DNA of 64,000 bases, taken from Tigriopus japonicus. Its lineage: Eukaryota > Arthropoda > Copepoda > Harpacticoida > Harpacticidae. The position numbers and the translations under genes were made by a program. This document shows positions 27,465 through 41,900 of this stretch, piece after piece (position 1 is the first letter of the stretch; each line of letters opens with the position of its first letter). The DNA lies in NCBI GenBank assembly GCA_010645155.1, contig CM021318.1, positions 7,202,872 to 7,266,871 of the forward strand, written 5' to 3'. The notes below the pieces were generated by a model. It ran no database searches. It was not told the origin of the DNA and saw nothing but the letters and a program-made list of their open reading frames with translations.

Positions 27465-27490
27465 ATCATCATCATCAACATCATCATCAT
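27465..27490. repeat. (ATC)n microsatellite
   Basis: Trinucleotide ATC run with one interruption, in non-coding DNA. Confidence 0.85.
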
Positions 27491-30400
27491 CCCCCTAACT
27501 CGCTTTTGGCACGACTGTCAACTTTAAGAAGTGTAAAGAAGACGAAAAGAAATGTTTGTGTTTCTTGACTTCCCTGCTTTTCAAAGTTCGTCGTCGAGTC
27601 AATAGTTGAAGCGAGTGGAAAATCGAGGTGTGAAACATGGAGAAGGGATTCTGAAGTGGATTTACGAGTCTTCAAAGTTTGCTTAATCCTCTTTCTTGGG
27701 GAAGTTGCCATTCTCGAGTTTCAATTGATGAACTTTGACAGAACTTGGGCATAATTAGATGCAAATGGTTGCTCATTTCGGATATTTATGATCATTCAAC
27801 TCGGTCAGTTAGAAGATTACCATACTCAGCAAAAGTTCACGTGAGCCTTGTAATGCTAATTGGGTTTTTGTCAAAGGAACTTGTTTTCCAATCCATCAAT
27901 GATTTTCAGGAAGACTTGAGTTATTACTTTACAATGTTTGCTTGGTAAAACCAGGTCACTCACTCACTCATCCGTTCAGGTCAGGGTAGTCGTCGTAATA
28001 GTATTATTATCATTATTATGACTCCTCGTGATGCAGTACTTTGTACGTCCTCAAACACGGCATCGAAAAATACAACTGAAAAATTTAATTTGGAGAAAAA
28101 CACGTGTTAAAATGTAAATTATCAGAGAGGCCGAGACGATCCCATCTTTCATTAATTTGAGTGAGAAAGAAACTGGTCATGTTTAATTAAGCTGTCAAAG
28201 TATTTACAGTTGTCAGTATATCATGTCAATCAATGTCACTAATTCTGATTCACTCAGACCCTTATTGACAAATTTGTTTGCCAAGTTAATAAAAATCAAA
28301 ATGCCCAATGGCGATTGGCCTCCATAAAAATTGTCCGAATAAAAGTGCAACATTTACTAAGATTCAAAACTGTTCAGAAATAGCGATGAAATCAACAATA
28401 TTTCAAGTGGCTTGAGGAACGTGGTGTTTTTATTGAACAAATCCACTCTTCCAATCAGGATGACGTTTTGACAAAGTTCTGGCACAAATAAAAAAGAGAT
28501 TCACCCTCACTTTAAAACAAATGAAAGTTTCGTGCGCTTTTAATTTTCTCGTCCTTAGTCGTGAACAACTAAAGTCCAAGTCCACTCGTAGAGTTATCCA
28601 TGTTTCAACGTACAAATCGGCTCAGTTTTTGAAACAAAAAAAAAACTTGCGTGCCAGAACCAAGACAACATTAGACATGAGAGTCTTGTCCAAATCCGTT
28701 TGAATGGGATATATTTTACCCGTTTTACATATGAACCAGACTCCTTGGACGGGAGAATAGTAGAACTTAGTTAAGTGAGTGAGTGAGCAAGCATAGAACC
28801 AACGACTTGCCAAACACAAAACCAAAAAGCCGCAATAAATACAACCCAACGAACAAGTTGAACATGGATCGGTTCCTTCAGATTCAACCAAGAAGAAATC
28901 CTGGTCCTCTGGGAACTGATCATTAAATATTGGTCTCCACCATCGAAGAACTCGGGCCGTGGGCCAACATTCATTTGTAGACGAAGTCCCACCAAAGATT
29001 GGAAGAGAGTCAAGGAAGAACCACTGCACTACATCCATAGTGGTACATACTGAACAGGAGCCTGGTTGGTTGCTTGAGTAGAAGCCGCTTTCCTCCCCAT
29101 GCAAGTGTTATGCTAATGAAATTCAATTCCGGAGACCGAACCGTACAAAAAAAAACTTCGTCCCATTTCGGCCAACCCCTGTTAAGTTCGAGTTTGGGTA
29201 TCAATGGTTTTAGTAAAGATATGAGTGTGTTGCTCAAAACTGATACGAAACACGCAAAGCCGATAAATTGTCAGTCTAATCATCTGATGTGATCTCCGAG
29301 CCATTCGGTTGGTTAAGTATGGAGTCGGTTGAAGAAGTCTCATTCAGTTTGTTCACAAATGTCGTACAAGGAAGAAGATATTTCTGTCTACATGTTTCTC
29401 TGTATACTGTCGTCTTGGCTAGATTTGGGTGTCGGCTATTGTTTGATCACTCATTGGTAGCTGAAATGAATGAATTATTCAGAAGACAACGACCATGAAT
29501 CAAGAATCCGTTCGAAGGACGAACAAACCACTCGTGAAACAAAAACAAATCTGGACTCTTACCTTTGAAAAAAGCGGGGAAAATATGACGACTACTTGAC
29601 AAAGGAATGTTGGAATTTTCAATAAAGTCCCTCCCTCCACTTGGCGACAAATTTGACTTGTTATTGTCTCACATTGATCATCTCGTGATGGGCTCAAGCT
29701 AGAGAAGCGATTTTCGTTCGAAAAGTGGTTCTTTTGATATAGATCTTTATTTTATTGTTATTATTTTAGCCGAGAACCAAGTAACCCCAAGCCGAAAGAA
29801 ACCCTAAAAAGGATGGGTTTTGAAAAAGTCATTCAAATCCACATTAGGCAAAAAAAAAAATCCTCATTTCTCAACTGAATACTTTTGTATGACGTCACAA
29901 AAAACGAAACCCATCGTTTTTAAGCTTGCGAATACCATGTCGCCAAACGCCATTATTGTAATACCTCGTCACTCTAGAAAATCGTTCCTGATGGTAAATC
30001 ATTCTTAGGATAAAAACTTTAGCTCCATTGCTTCCTCATCTCAGCACTTTCAATTAAGTAGCAGCTGGAAAACCCTGTTTGATCAGTCTTCTCTATTCTC
30101 TCTTTGTTACCCCTCTAATTCTCGAGTTTTTGAACGAACTGAAAGAATGCCATGGATTTCGAGCCAAGTTGGAATCGGCTTGACGAAATCGTTTATTCAC
30201 ATTCCCGAGAAAGGTTTGAAAATGTGGAATGTTTACCTTTGGCGGAGATTATGACAACCAACCAGTCCATGGTTGAGGCTTCGGTGGTCGCCGTTTTCTC
30301 GTTTTCGTCCCAAAGAAGATGGAGGAAGTACTCTTTCTTCCATTTGGTGAACTCGGGTGAAGCGCAATAATTCATGCCATAAAAAAGTCCGGGGCAAAAA

Positions 30401-33400
30401 AAATGGGAGTAGAACAGAAGACAGAAGAAAAGATAGAGAGAAGAAGAAGAATAAGGCTCTGCCAAAACAAGGAAGACGGAAAAAGATGGAATTTTTGATA
30501 AAGCACGACTGGTCCCCCTGTAAAAAGCCGTTGTGTATCGGCTTTAGTCATTGTCCAATATCACTTACTCCACAGAGTGAGCGAGTGGTTCCACTTTTAC
30601 CATCGGCAAAGAAACCTTTCGGAGAATATTTGGCCAGATCTCTCCAAAATTTGTTTCTCAACTTGACCGAGGCAGATTGAATTTCATGGCATCAAGCGAG
30701 GAAACAAATAGCCCACCCATGATGAGCGTAATAAGCCAAGGGTCACAAGTTCAGCACCTCATTGTACGTAAATGAGGGACCAATCGGCACCCCTGTTGAG
30801 TTCATGCGTTTCATACGAAATATAAGGGGGATGAAAGGCTCACAAGGCTCCTTAATCAAATAATCCATCATTGCCAGTTGGACCTTTAAATATTGTTCAC
30901 TGTGTATGTGGGAGGTTTTATGGATATTTGCCCACTGTTCACACACAGTTCATTTGTTATTTAGTGAAATGTTAGGTGGAAGAACATCATAGTCAAAAAA
31001 GTTGCATGAAATTGTTATTTGCTCACAAATTGCATGAAGCGTGTAAATAAAATCCAAAATTGAGTTGTATTGCATGCGAGAAGGACTTCAACTAAGCAAA
31101 CCTCTGAGAAAGGCAATAAACAAATCAATAAATTCAAGCAATTCCGCTAATCTCTTCCACATGTCAGTCATCTTGCAATAATGTTGCGAAAGAGCTCTTC
31201 TTAGATGGCTTGGAACATGACAAAATGAGTTGTTCCATAAATAAATAGATAACTTTCAAGTTATCTCTAGTCATTCAGAAGGAGCAATTGCACAAAAGCA
31301 AATTCTTAGTTCAAATCCAAACATCCAATAGTATCAAACCCCTCTCAATTTGCTCGTGAGGTCCTTTATCAGCGATTGAAAATGGCTCTCGCCACACTAA
31401 TATGTTTTTGAACACAATCATTTGTGCCTTCACCGGAATGTTCCGATTCCTGTCATTATCTTCACGCCTTCGCAGACTCGACTTTGTTTGAAGGGAAGTT
31501 GCAAAAAGTTCAATTTACGTAGTGGTCTATAATTTCCAAAGACAATTCAACACTCTGCCATAAAACTCGTTCATCGTAGTCGTCATTTTTCAAATTTCAA
31601 CGCCAATGCATTTCTCTCGTTCTGAATAGCTTGATTGTAAGGGGTCATTCTCCTCCTTGTTCGGTAAAGCACCCACCCACACGAGCAAGCAAGATGTTCC
31701 TTCCTTTTGCACGAGCTCAATCAAAATCCGGCAAAATGCGTGACTTGTCTTGGCTCTCTTAACCTTGAAAGAAAGTGACCCCCCTTGGACAAGTCAAGAG
31801 AGACTTGGGCTAATCAAATTTTCCGAGCTCTTCAAATAGAGGAACACTGTTGTTGTTGGCTGCTCTGCACAACGGTCCAATTGGAAACGGAATAAACAGC
31901 GTGTACCACATGCATCATGCATTCGTTGGTTTCCAAAGATCTTCTTGTGTACGTACCTTGTCGAGTGGTTCTCTTTCGTGGGCGGACAAATGTTTGCCAT
32001 AAATTACAAACCAACTCCTTCCCCCAACATTCTTCAGACCCGTCAATCGCAGTGATTTCACCCATTTTGAACAAAGTGAAGCATGTAGAAGAGGGAAAAA
32101 AGATCTTAGCTTGTCTTTGATTCAATGGAACTCCTTCGTTTGCTCGAGGATTGCAGTTTTCTTTTACGGCATCGCAGCAAATGTAATTGGGATAAGTTGG
32201 CAAGGTCTGAACGATTCCGAGGCGACGACTAGCGTTTATTTGAGTTTGACGAGCCCGTTGAGAGAGGGGTGAAAATGTCGCTTGTCTCACGATGAGATCG
32301 GATCTTTTTCAAAGGATTTCCAAGCTAAATACTCTGCTGAGATGATTTACAGGACACCTTCCATCGGACTGACAGACAACAAGCCCGTTAAAATCACGTT
32401 CGAGATTAATGGCCGAGTACTCCTCTAATCAGATCTGTTCTGGGATGAGCTTCAATCTTGCATTCAGCCATCCTCTGGGATCGTTTATGCGAACTTTTGG
32501 ACCTAAATATGGCGCAGAACCTGTTCATTTGTATCTTGGCTACTTCAATGGGAAACAAGTTGCAATCTTCGTTAACAACCCACCTGAGAAGAGAAACAGA
32601 AAAAAGGCCATGCCAATTCGGGTATTGTAAGCATTGGTCGAGGTCGTTAAGCATCTTTTGAGGACTATTCATCACTCGGCAATGAAATTGGCAAAGGAAA
32701 AGGGGGCGAGCCAGTCACACCCTACGTAGAACGATGGGATTGGTCTCCTTCTCTCATCGTCTTTCTTTCTTTCTATCTTTCCTTGTGTCTCTCTTTCTCC
32801 CCCTTTTGTTGTGAGCATGTTCTGGAGGTCAACGCTGAAAGGGCGCCAAAGTGAAGAGAAAGAGGGGGCTTTGTTGGATGAGCCCGGAAAAAGTCCCCCT
32901 GCCAAAGGCTACTTAACGCTTGCCTTGTCTTTTCTATTGAGGATGTTGTTAGCCAAATGGGTAAATTGATTCTTCAGAGGGCAATTTGTCAATTCTGCCC
33001 AAATTCACCTTTGACAGAAAAAAGACTGGCTGAGCTTCCGAGTGAAAAAATGCGACGAAAGAGAACCATCAATTTTGCGTTGAAACCGATGTTTATGTAG
33101 CTGAGATAGAATCGCGCATTAATGTTAACTCCAGGAGAAGATCTAAGAAGCCTCAGAATAGAACGTTTCTTCGATTGAAAACCCATGGCTAATGGCGCAC
33201 TTTGGGCTTTTAGCATTCGTTTTAGAATCATCCGCTGGAGGGAGGCCGATCTTGATCAAAAGATAACGCACCGAGATAAAGTCAGGCGAAGAAAAGTGGG
33301 AAAAGTGCCTGGCATGCATTTCCTCCTCTCTGGCTCTGTTCCACTCGTGGATGGCACAACTTTTTTGCTTCTCCGCTCCATTCGAAATGCGGACAAAAAT

Positions 33401-34146
33401 GAGCAGCCAAAGTCCCAAGGAAAATGAGAAGGAAGAACAAGTTGAAAAGGATTTCCACTGGACTCATAGTTGAACGCACTTGAAAAGACCAGCTAGCCAT
33501 GATTTGGTCCTTGATCCAAGACGTGGAACGAACTTTTCTTGACTTTTGGTTCGCGCTATTTCAAATTGGATCATGAAGATTGATACACATATTGATTGGG
33601 ATTTAGTCGCGTTTTACCGCATATTTTTATGGTCATATGTTATTCGTCCCTTCCAAACAATTATCGATTCAATCGCTATCATATTGAATGCTATGACCAG
33701 GAATATGCAATTGGAATATGTTTATGACGTACAAACAAAATGAATTGTATCGCAAATCAAGAGCAAATTCTGAATCATTGCCTTTGGCATATAGAAACTC
33801 ACTAATTCGATTCCCTTTTTAATCGATGCTCTTCAAAAAAAGCAATTCCGGTAACTGAAGCATCTATGGGCATTTTTGACTCTTTTGGATCGCTTCAAGG
33901 ATTACTAGCCTATTTGAAGATCTTAAATTGCTCTATTCAAGTTTTTTGGCGAGCTCTTTCGTTTCCAGGGATCAGCTATTCTTGGCAAAATTCAATTTAC
34001 CACCCACAACGTCTGACCTGTCTTTTTTGAGCTGATTCCTTTAAAAACTTTCACGACCTCAATAAGATCCGGCCGTGGTTCATCGTCAAAATTTCCGAGG
34101 GGCCAAACTTGTCATAAAATTTGTCTCTCGCTCATTGGGTTTCCAG

Positions 34147-35905
34147 GTCATTTCCTCGCGGAACCGATTCTCCAAGTGGTCCACGTGGTCGCCGTGCTCC
34201 CGAAGTTGTGATGGAGGGATCACAACCCGCCAGCGAACCTGTCGAGAAACTCAGTGCGAAGGACTTACTCATGAGGATAAAATATGCAACATTCAACCCT
34301 GTCCGGCCAACTTGCTGAGCTTGGGCTCGGATTTCAGGGATCAGCAATGTGCCCTCTACAACGATGTGCCCTACGAGGTAAGAAAAGGGTCATGCAATCC
34401 TTTAGATTTTTTTAAGAAGCAAGGGTGTGCGGTCTTCGGTAAACACCTTCAACAAAGGTTTGCACGCATTAGCCAATCGATCAATCCAAAAGCATTTCAA
34501 ATGTTTGTTCAATTTCGGTGATCAGAATTTGCCTTGACTAAACAACTCTGCATCGGAACAAATAAATTTATCATAATTTGTGATCTTTAAAACGTAAGGG
34601 GAAAACTTGGAATTTTTATATTTTAGATGGCCTAAACTAGGTCTTGCAAATTCTAGAGAGACCAGAAGAATATGTACGTATGTTGGCATGACAAAGGTGC
34701 TCATAATTGGAATACTTTCTATTTCTTGGTTCAAAATTTTGATTTCGCAACCCCCTTGGTACTTCAGACATGGAAAAGCACATTTTAGGTAATTGAACCC
34801 GGGGAAAAAAGTCTGAAAGGGTGTGATAAATCACATTCAGGCCCCGATGTGCCTTTCGCTTGATTGGGGGAGGGCAAGGGGCCCTAAATTCTCATGGACC
34901 AACAAATATGGTGGCAAATATAGCGACTCACACCAACCTCAGAGTCCCTAGAGGCCACTATTTTATCGGGACTTCGTGATATCATATCAACAATTACATT
35001 GCTTACCTCTCTCTTTAGGGTCAAAATTATCTGTGGGAAGCTGCCTCAGACGAAAACATGGCCGAACACGAGCTTTGCCAACTTCATTGCCGTGCTTCTC
35101 AGAACCCAGATCTCATAGTGAAAATGGATCGAGAAGCCGTCGATGGAACACGTTGTCGAATGAAAACTCTGGATATGTGTATTCGTGGAGAGTGTCGGGT
35201 AAGATCTCTCATGGCTCGACAAGGTCGATAGGTCTTGATCGATGCGACAAATTTACTTTTGCTTGAGATGGCACCTTCCGGTTGGGTTGACCGAAAAAGG
35301 CTTTTTGGACCCATTATGGCAACACTGATCTCGTGACCTCGTCCAAGACAATTTGGTACGCGCATGTCCAAATACGCCTTTAGCTTTAGTCAATCGGGTT
35401 GAGACATCGTTTTCGTCCGAGTAGATCGTTTGATGAGAAAAAAGCATTGCGTGTTGAAATTTGATGGCTGAGATGTGGTTTTATTGGAAAATTGGGAAAA
35501 ACACCTCCCCAAACTCCATCACACGCTTTTAGCTCTGAACACAAAGATGTACTAAAGCTCTTCTTCCAATATTGTGAGTGCCTTTATATTTTCCCATTTT
35601 TTTTCCTTCTCTTGCTCCTTTCCAATATAGAGGGTGGGTTGTGATCTCCAACTTGATTCCGATCTGAAAGTGGATCAATGTGGAACTTGTGGTGGCAACG
35701 GAACCGGATGTCCCAACGCCGTTTTCGTTTGGGAAGAGGCTCCATTGTCCAGGTGCTCGGTCCCTTGTGGAGGTGGCTACATGATGGCTCATTTTGTGTG
35801 CTTGAACAACCAGACCAAGGTTCAAGTTCACGACGACCTTTGTAACAAGGCCACGAGGCCCCCCTCCAGAATGGCTCCTTGTAATAATCGACCTTGTCCA
35901 GCCAG
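34147..35905 (+). other. ADAMTSL N-terminal module: TSR1, cysteine-rich segment, TSR2
   Basis: Exon 34147-34377 encodes TSR1 (KWSTWSPCSRSCDGG to CNIQPCPA) and the conserved link FRDQQCALYNDV. Exon 35019-35198 gives the family pattern YLWE...CQLHC...DGTRC...CIRGEC. Exon 35631-35905 opens with VGCDLQLDSD...DQCGTCGGNGTGC and passes within a few residues into TSR2 (RCSVPCGGGY to NNRPCPAR). In vertebrate ADAMTSL1/3 a spacer of about 120 residues separates CGxCxG from the next TSR; here it is absent within a single exon, so this is not a missed exon. Confidence 0.9.
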
Positions 35906-38900
35906 GTAAATATCGTACTAAGGAAACTTAATGATCACTCTTTAAAGCATATAATTACTTCGATTTAGGGTCAGAATATGACCGTGATTTCGTAGTCCGT
36001 ATTGAATATGTCATGCCACAATGGTGGACATGCAATAAAATAGAAATGAGTCAATAGCGACTGTAGCAGAGGGCCACTTTATGGTCGAAACTGTTTTGTC
36101 CTTGACGCCAGCTCTGAAGTTCAAACAGTGTCCTCATCTGATTTGGAACTTCATTTGCTTTTGTTGAAACTACTGTCGTGCAGCGTAGGTGCGGCTTTCT
36201 CACCCTTGAAAGGTTATTTCCGGTTGGGTCCTTTCAAATGGAACTTGACTTTGGTTGCATGGAAAGACCTCGAGAAGTGCTCAAACATTGTGTTTAAAGG
36301 ATAACTTGTTTAACAATAACAACAACAGAGTTACTTTGCTGCATGCATGCATGTAGTAAATTAATCATGTGTTGAAAGTTCGATGAATGCGCGAAAGTGG
36401 AGCAATTGGGAACTGTCAAGGGCCAAGTCACAATAAAGACCACCCTGAGAGATCTTTGAAAAGGACCACTTTGGATCTTTCGTTCCATGATACACAATCA
36501 ATATCAAAATCCCGAGACCCTCTTTTTCGAACTCACTCGGGAGCCCTGAAGTAAAAAAAGAGAGCCCTCTGAAATGGAAAACTGGCTTTTCATTTCCGAA
36601 TGCTTCTCATCCATCGGAAAGGGACCAAAAAAAGGAAAGAAAGACCGAATTCAATTGATGTCTGGAGTCTTCGTGGTCAAATCTAGGAAGTGGTCTCGTT
36701 TTCTTCTCTTGCTATCTGAACACATTCTCTTCATCTCTAGTTGAAACAAATTTCAAACATTAAATGAGACCTCTAAAATAGCCGAGCACAGATCAACAAC
36801 TAAGATATATCGGTTCCATATATTTGATGGTTGACCACGATTCAACCTCGTTCTTGGCTTAATATTTCGAACGAATTCAAAGGACAAAGCTCCTTTTCCC
36901 ACGACTTTCTGGACCAACAACAAAGACCGAATGAAACGTCCCTTCACTCTTTGGTTCCTTTTCCAGATTCAATCAGACCATAAGTCAGGGCAACGGCCTT
37001 CGAAAATGGGACAGAGGTTCAAATTTCAATGTTGGACTCAATTTCCTCCCCAATAAAAAAGAAGACTTTGGTATTCCGCTCACTCGTTATTTTTGGATCT
37101 CACTAGTAAAATTTCAAGATCCCTTTTAGTCTTTGCCACGATTCAAAAAAGTGATTGAAATGGCCATAAAAGGCGGACTTGCCATCACGCTACAATGAAT
37201 CTAATTTTATACGGCTTTGAACACCTTACCAGTCCACGGAGAACGTCTATGAGTAATACTACATACATGGAAGTCGCCTCGCCTTCAGTCCTGAGCAAAG
37301 AATCGAGACAATTGTAGTAACAGTCGTGGAATTCAGCCACGAGGAGCCCGTGGAGCTCATTTTTCTTTTTCATGACTAGGAGCGCTCATAAAAAAGCAAA
37401 GGCCAGAGGAGACCTGACAGTCTCGGAAAAGGAACCCTCTTTCCATCTCTTTTCTTGCACGTGAAGGTCCATTTCAAAGAGAAATCATCCTTTCGGATAT
37501 TTTTTTTGTTTTCCAGATGGGAGGTTACTGACTGGAGCGAATGCAGCAAATCCTGTGGTGGAGGTGTCCGAAACAGGGATGTGGCATGCATCATAGACAA
37601 AGATGGAAAGAAGATCAAGGTCAGTACGATACTTTACTCCAAACAACAAGGCTAACAATAACAAAAAACACAGGACTTTCCATCGTCGAGTCATGGTGGA
37701 CCATGTCCCATTATTCAAACAGACCATTTGCGAGTAAAAAGCTGTCTCCATCATCCAACCTAGTAATACGACATGTCTGAGCATTTCCAAAGCTGAAAGC
37801 TGTAATAAGAGAAAGGACAAATATTTGAAAATATGAAACCTTGATAGGGCTGTCATTTGATTCACACCATTTGAAAGCTACGTGATGCTGTATTGCCATG
37901 AAGAAAATTAAGTAAAACAAGGAAATGAGGCCACCATCATAATATTGCATCGGCTCTAAATGGAGTGGGGAAATGTCCGAAGCATGTTTTATCAGTGAAG
38001 AAAGCATAGGATCTGGCGAGCAAGCAAATTGTGCTCTCGTAAACGAGATGCAAGGCATGGAGCAAGTCCTAAAATCTGTCTAGAGCTTGTAAAAAGGCTC
38101 CATTTACAAGCAGACGGAATATGGGTCCGTTGGGTTGGATCTAGATCAAGACCAAGAATTGTAGCAACATTACGTCGAGGTTTCGGTGCAACCATAGCTT
38201 TCAATTGCCCTGTTTTTTGGCAATGAGAATAGAGAAAGTTGTTGGTAAATAGTCTTCCGGACAATGCAGTTTGAAATCTACTCTCCCAGTTTTTGTTCTT
38301 GCCAGCCCTTTCTAGTTCGTTCCATCTCATGCTGTCGCACTCCCTCAGATCGGGCACGAATTTTTAGCGGAATAAAATCTATTCAGAAACCATGGTGGAC
38401 CATTTCAGACGCACTGAACAGATCGAAAGAAAGAATAGAGGAAGAGAAGGGTCCATCAACTGTCTGAAAGTGGACCGCTGGTCACTGGAACATGGAACTT
38501 GGCTTTTTCCCCTCAAAAGGGAAACCGAAAGAGATGATGTAGCGTCAAGGCAATATTTGGATATGCCTCACGTTAATGATTGGGTTGGAAATCCATCTCA
38601 TATTCATGCATTTTCCCGTCCTACTGGTCTGAATGAATGGTTCAAGGTTGACTTCCTGTTTGCTGAGTGGAGCTGTAGTAATGGAACGTATAAGTGAAGC
38701 ACAAATAATCACACATTGGCTCGTACATGCCATTCTCGTATATCCGTGTTCCAACGTCCGTTGTGTGCCATCCGATGAAAGGGTTATCTTGGCCTCGTTT
38801 CGCGAGAATAAGGGAAACACGCACGGCCTGATTTCCCTTTTTTTTTGATCGCCATCAGACATTAAACCCCGTAGTATCTACTCTCCAACTCTTCGCCCTG

Positions 38901-41900
38901 AAGATGCTGAAGGTGTGTTTGGAACCACGATCCCATATCGCTTTCGTTTCTCAAGTGGATGAAGGATAAGCGAGACTGCCTTGGACGTGTGAGTAGTGTG
39001 AGTGGGTGAATGCGTTCCAAACGGTGGGAATATTTCTGGGAACTGATTGAATACCCCGAGCGAGACATGCGGCTTTCGGGAAGTGACAGCTGGAATATTG
39101 AGAAAAAGGATCTCCTTGAGTCGAGGCCGTAGCCTCTTCCGCTCTCGTAGACCTTGTCCTTGTCGTTAAGGTTTATCTTCACTTGACACCTGGATGTCAA
39201 GGTTCTGATTGGATTCCCTGGTTATCTTCACGTCTGTTTACATTTGTGTATTCCACTGGGCGTGCATTATGACAAGTCAAAACCTAGGGGTCCGTCGTTA
39301 ACCCTACACACACGTAGTCTGGAACGCCAATGGACGATGGATGCACTTTTCCGTGCCGAGATGTTGAATGATGCTATAACAAATGTGCTTGTTGTTATTT
39401 CAAGTTCTCTTTAGAGCCGAGTGTTCGCAAAACGAGGTGAGTTAGAAACAAACTGGATAACGTTTCTGAAATGGTTTCCTCTTTCAAAAGAAGTGCCTAT
39501 TTCACTCTGGAGGTTATATTTCGTTTTGGTCCTAGTGGGTTTTGGCACATGAGCCAGACTTGGGATTTCTTACTCGATCTTGTTCTTCAGGCTTGTCTTT
39601 ATGAGGCCGTGTCAAGAGCCAATTTTCTCTCCAGTTTCAGCGCTTTTCAAACACATATCAATGTCCCAAATCAATAGAGCATACAAAATGGCCCTCCAGA
39701 CCCCTGAAAGGAATTGGATCATTGAGCTAGAGCCTCCTCCCTTTACTGGTTCCATGGAACATGCATGCTATCTCCCTAAAAAGATGATGAGATGAATTTC
39801 TCGTTGCAGGTGGCCAATGATAAATGTCCCAATTTGGAACCACCGTCCAAAGAGGGATGCAATATGGAGGAATGTCCACAATGGTACACTGGAATTTGGT
39901 CTGAGGTAAGTTCCAAGGTTCTATGAGAAGAAAAAAACCCGATGCCACTTACGGAGTGAAGGTTAGACTGTGCGACAGAATGGATTAGCTTTCAGATTTG
40001 AATCTTCTTTGATGAACTTTGGTATGAAGTGAAAAGTGAGAACGAATTTCCTCATTCATCATCATGCACTGGCATTGGTGGCGTGAAGGAAAGTCTGACG
40101 TTATCGCCTCTATAACTTGGCCTCAGAAAAAAGGGCTTCATTTTGCTTGCGTTCACACGAGCAACAATTTAGGCGTTAGTGAACTTTTTTTCCAAAGGGA
40201 CCCCGAGACCAACATGTAGAAATGATTTGAAAGTTTTCCAAGGAGTGGAGAATAGCCAATTTCGATCCCTCCGAGCTACTTTACTCATCACCCTCTTTAT
40301 TTCCTCCCCTTGAATGAATTAGGAAAGTTGAAAAAGGCACCAACGGGGGCAGGAAGGTAGGAGATAACGTCCTTCACTCGGGTCTTTGCCATACATCGGC
40401 TAACCTCCCAATCAAATTGGCCATCTTTGGTCCTTTGACCTATAAATCTTACTCATATCCATTTTTACAAGGCTTAGCTCAGAGCGTACCAAACTCTCTT
40501 CCATACCTAATCTCAGATGAATGGTTGTCTAACCGGAATTGGAAGTGTCACCAAGTATGACTTCAATGTTGAGCACGTTAGAGCGAGTCAAGCACTAGAA
40601 AAGTTCTACTTAATGACGAACAAGGGGACCATGGAAAAAGCACCTCATATGGAGTTGAGAAAGCGTACGGTCCCCATTTCCTCCTTTTGGTCCTCGCGGT
40701 CGTCCACGTTGTCCCCATCCTCATTGCTCCCCTTGAAAAGTGGGGGAATCATGAAAATGGGAGAAAAATATGCCTTGGCTCAACCCATCTGTCTACATAG
40801 TGCGTGGAGCAATTTCCCCCTCAAAATGTAAATTAAATCAAGTTAGAAGTGAGATGGATGTGAAGAACTGTTGGCCATGGTTCCAAAAACCATGTGTTCT
40901 ATTTTTCTCCACCTCTTAAAATACCCGAACGTCCGTTCCACTAAAAAGGACTCTCTCGTTTTTCCTGGAAAGGTCAACGATGAGTTGCGTGGCCTTCCTA
41001 AAGATGTGATGACGATGTGATGGCCTCATTTTCTGTTCTCTTTCTCTCTTTTAGTGCAGCGTTCAATGCGGTCGACGAGGCCTGCAACATCGCAACGTGA
41101 TTTGTCGAGACGTCAGAGGATTTCCCAGCGGGGCCTGCAACACTCGAGGCAAGCCGTCCGTCAGTCAACCATGCCGAGGGCCTGGATATGGGAAACCCGA
41201 TTGCAGGGAGGAAGAGGAAGGAGCCCGTTGGAAGAAATCCCAGGTTGACTCCTCGGAAAGCGATCCAACGCCCACAGGTTGGAAGAAGATCCAGGGATTC
41301 CATGTGGAATCGCCATTGCCACGCCAACCAATCGAGGCGAGCCCAACAGGATCGGGTGGACTCGATTTGTCAACCATGACTCCCTCTGGCCAAAGTCCAT
41401 TACTACCACAGAGGTTGATTGATTCCGTTCCAACTGAAGTGACCACGGAAGCGAGGTAGGCCCCACTATTGGTCAACCACCATCAATGGTTTTGACTTCT
41501 GGGAAATTAGATTAAGAGCAGAGCTGACGGTTGACTCGGGTCGTCATTTGAGGGCAGTTTAAACCATGATGTTATTGCTTTTCTGTACCACCATTTAGTG
41601 GGTCTCCGGCCGTGCGATCCTACTTCTCATGTGGCTGGCTGTATGTCAGGTAATTGTCCGTTTGTCCACACCCAATTGAACCCACAACAAAATGTGGTCA
41701 TGGCACAGTTCCCGTTCGAGGAACCCATTGCTCCTCCACTACCCATCTACGTTCATCCTCACATTCGTTCGTTCCAAGAGTTGCTCTTTTCAATTTGCAC
41801 TGCAGAAAAGAATTCCTTGCACAATCCCCCTCACCACCACTATCTGCTACTAACAAGCCACTATTTCCTTCCACCACCAACGTGTTCATCGTCGTCGTCG

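Larger units (their letters stand above)
20001..34146. other. Non-coding stretch upstream of the ADAMTSL exons (second half of the 26-kb gap)
   Basis: No conserved exon was recognised. The missing signal-peptide exon of the downstream ADAMTSL gene may lie here or further left, so much of this may be 5' intron. Simple repeats: (ACTC)n at 21409-21424, (GAGT)n at 26771-26788, (ATC)n at 27465-27490, (AGTG)n near 28775-28787, and TTTC-rich pyrimidine sequence at 32760-32803. Confidence 0.55.

Noticed and set aside
28622..29104. 160-codon minus-strand open frame
   Set aside because: The first codon is TTG, the frame has no family resemblance, and composition is not convincing.
37992..38357. 121-codon minus-strand ORF in an ADAMTSL intron
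   Set aside because: Could be a decayed mobile-element fragment, but no transposase, reverse transcriptase or TIR was identifiable.
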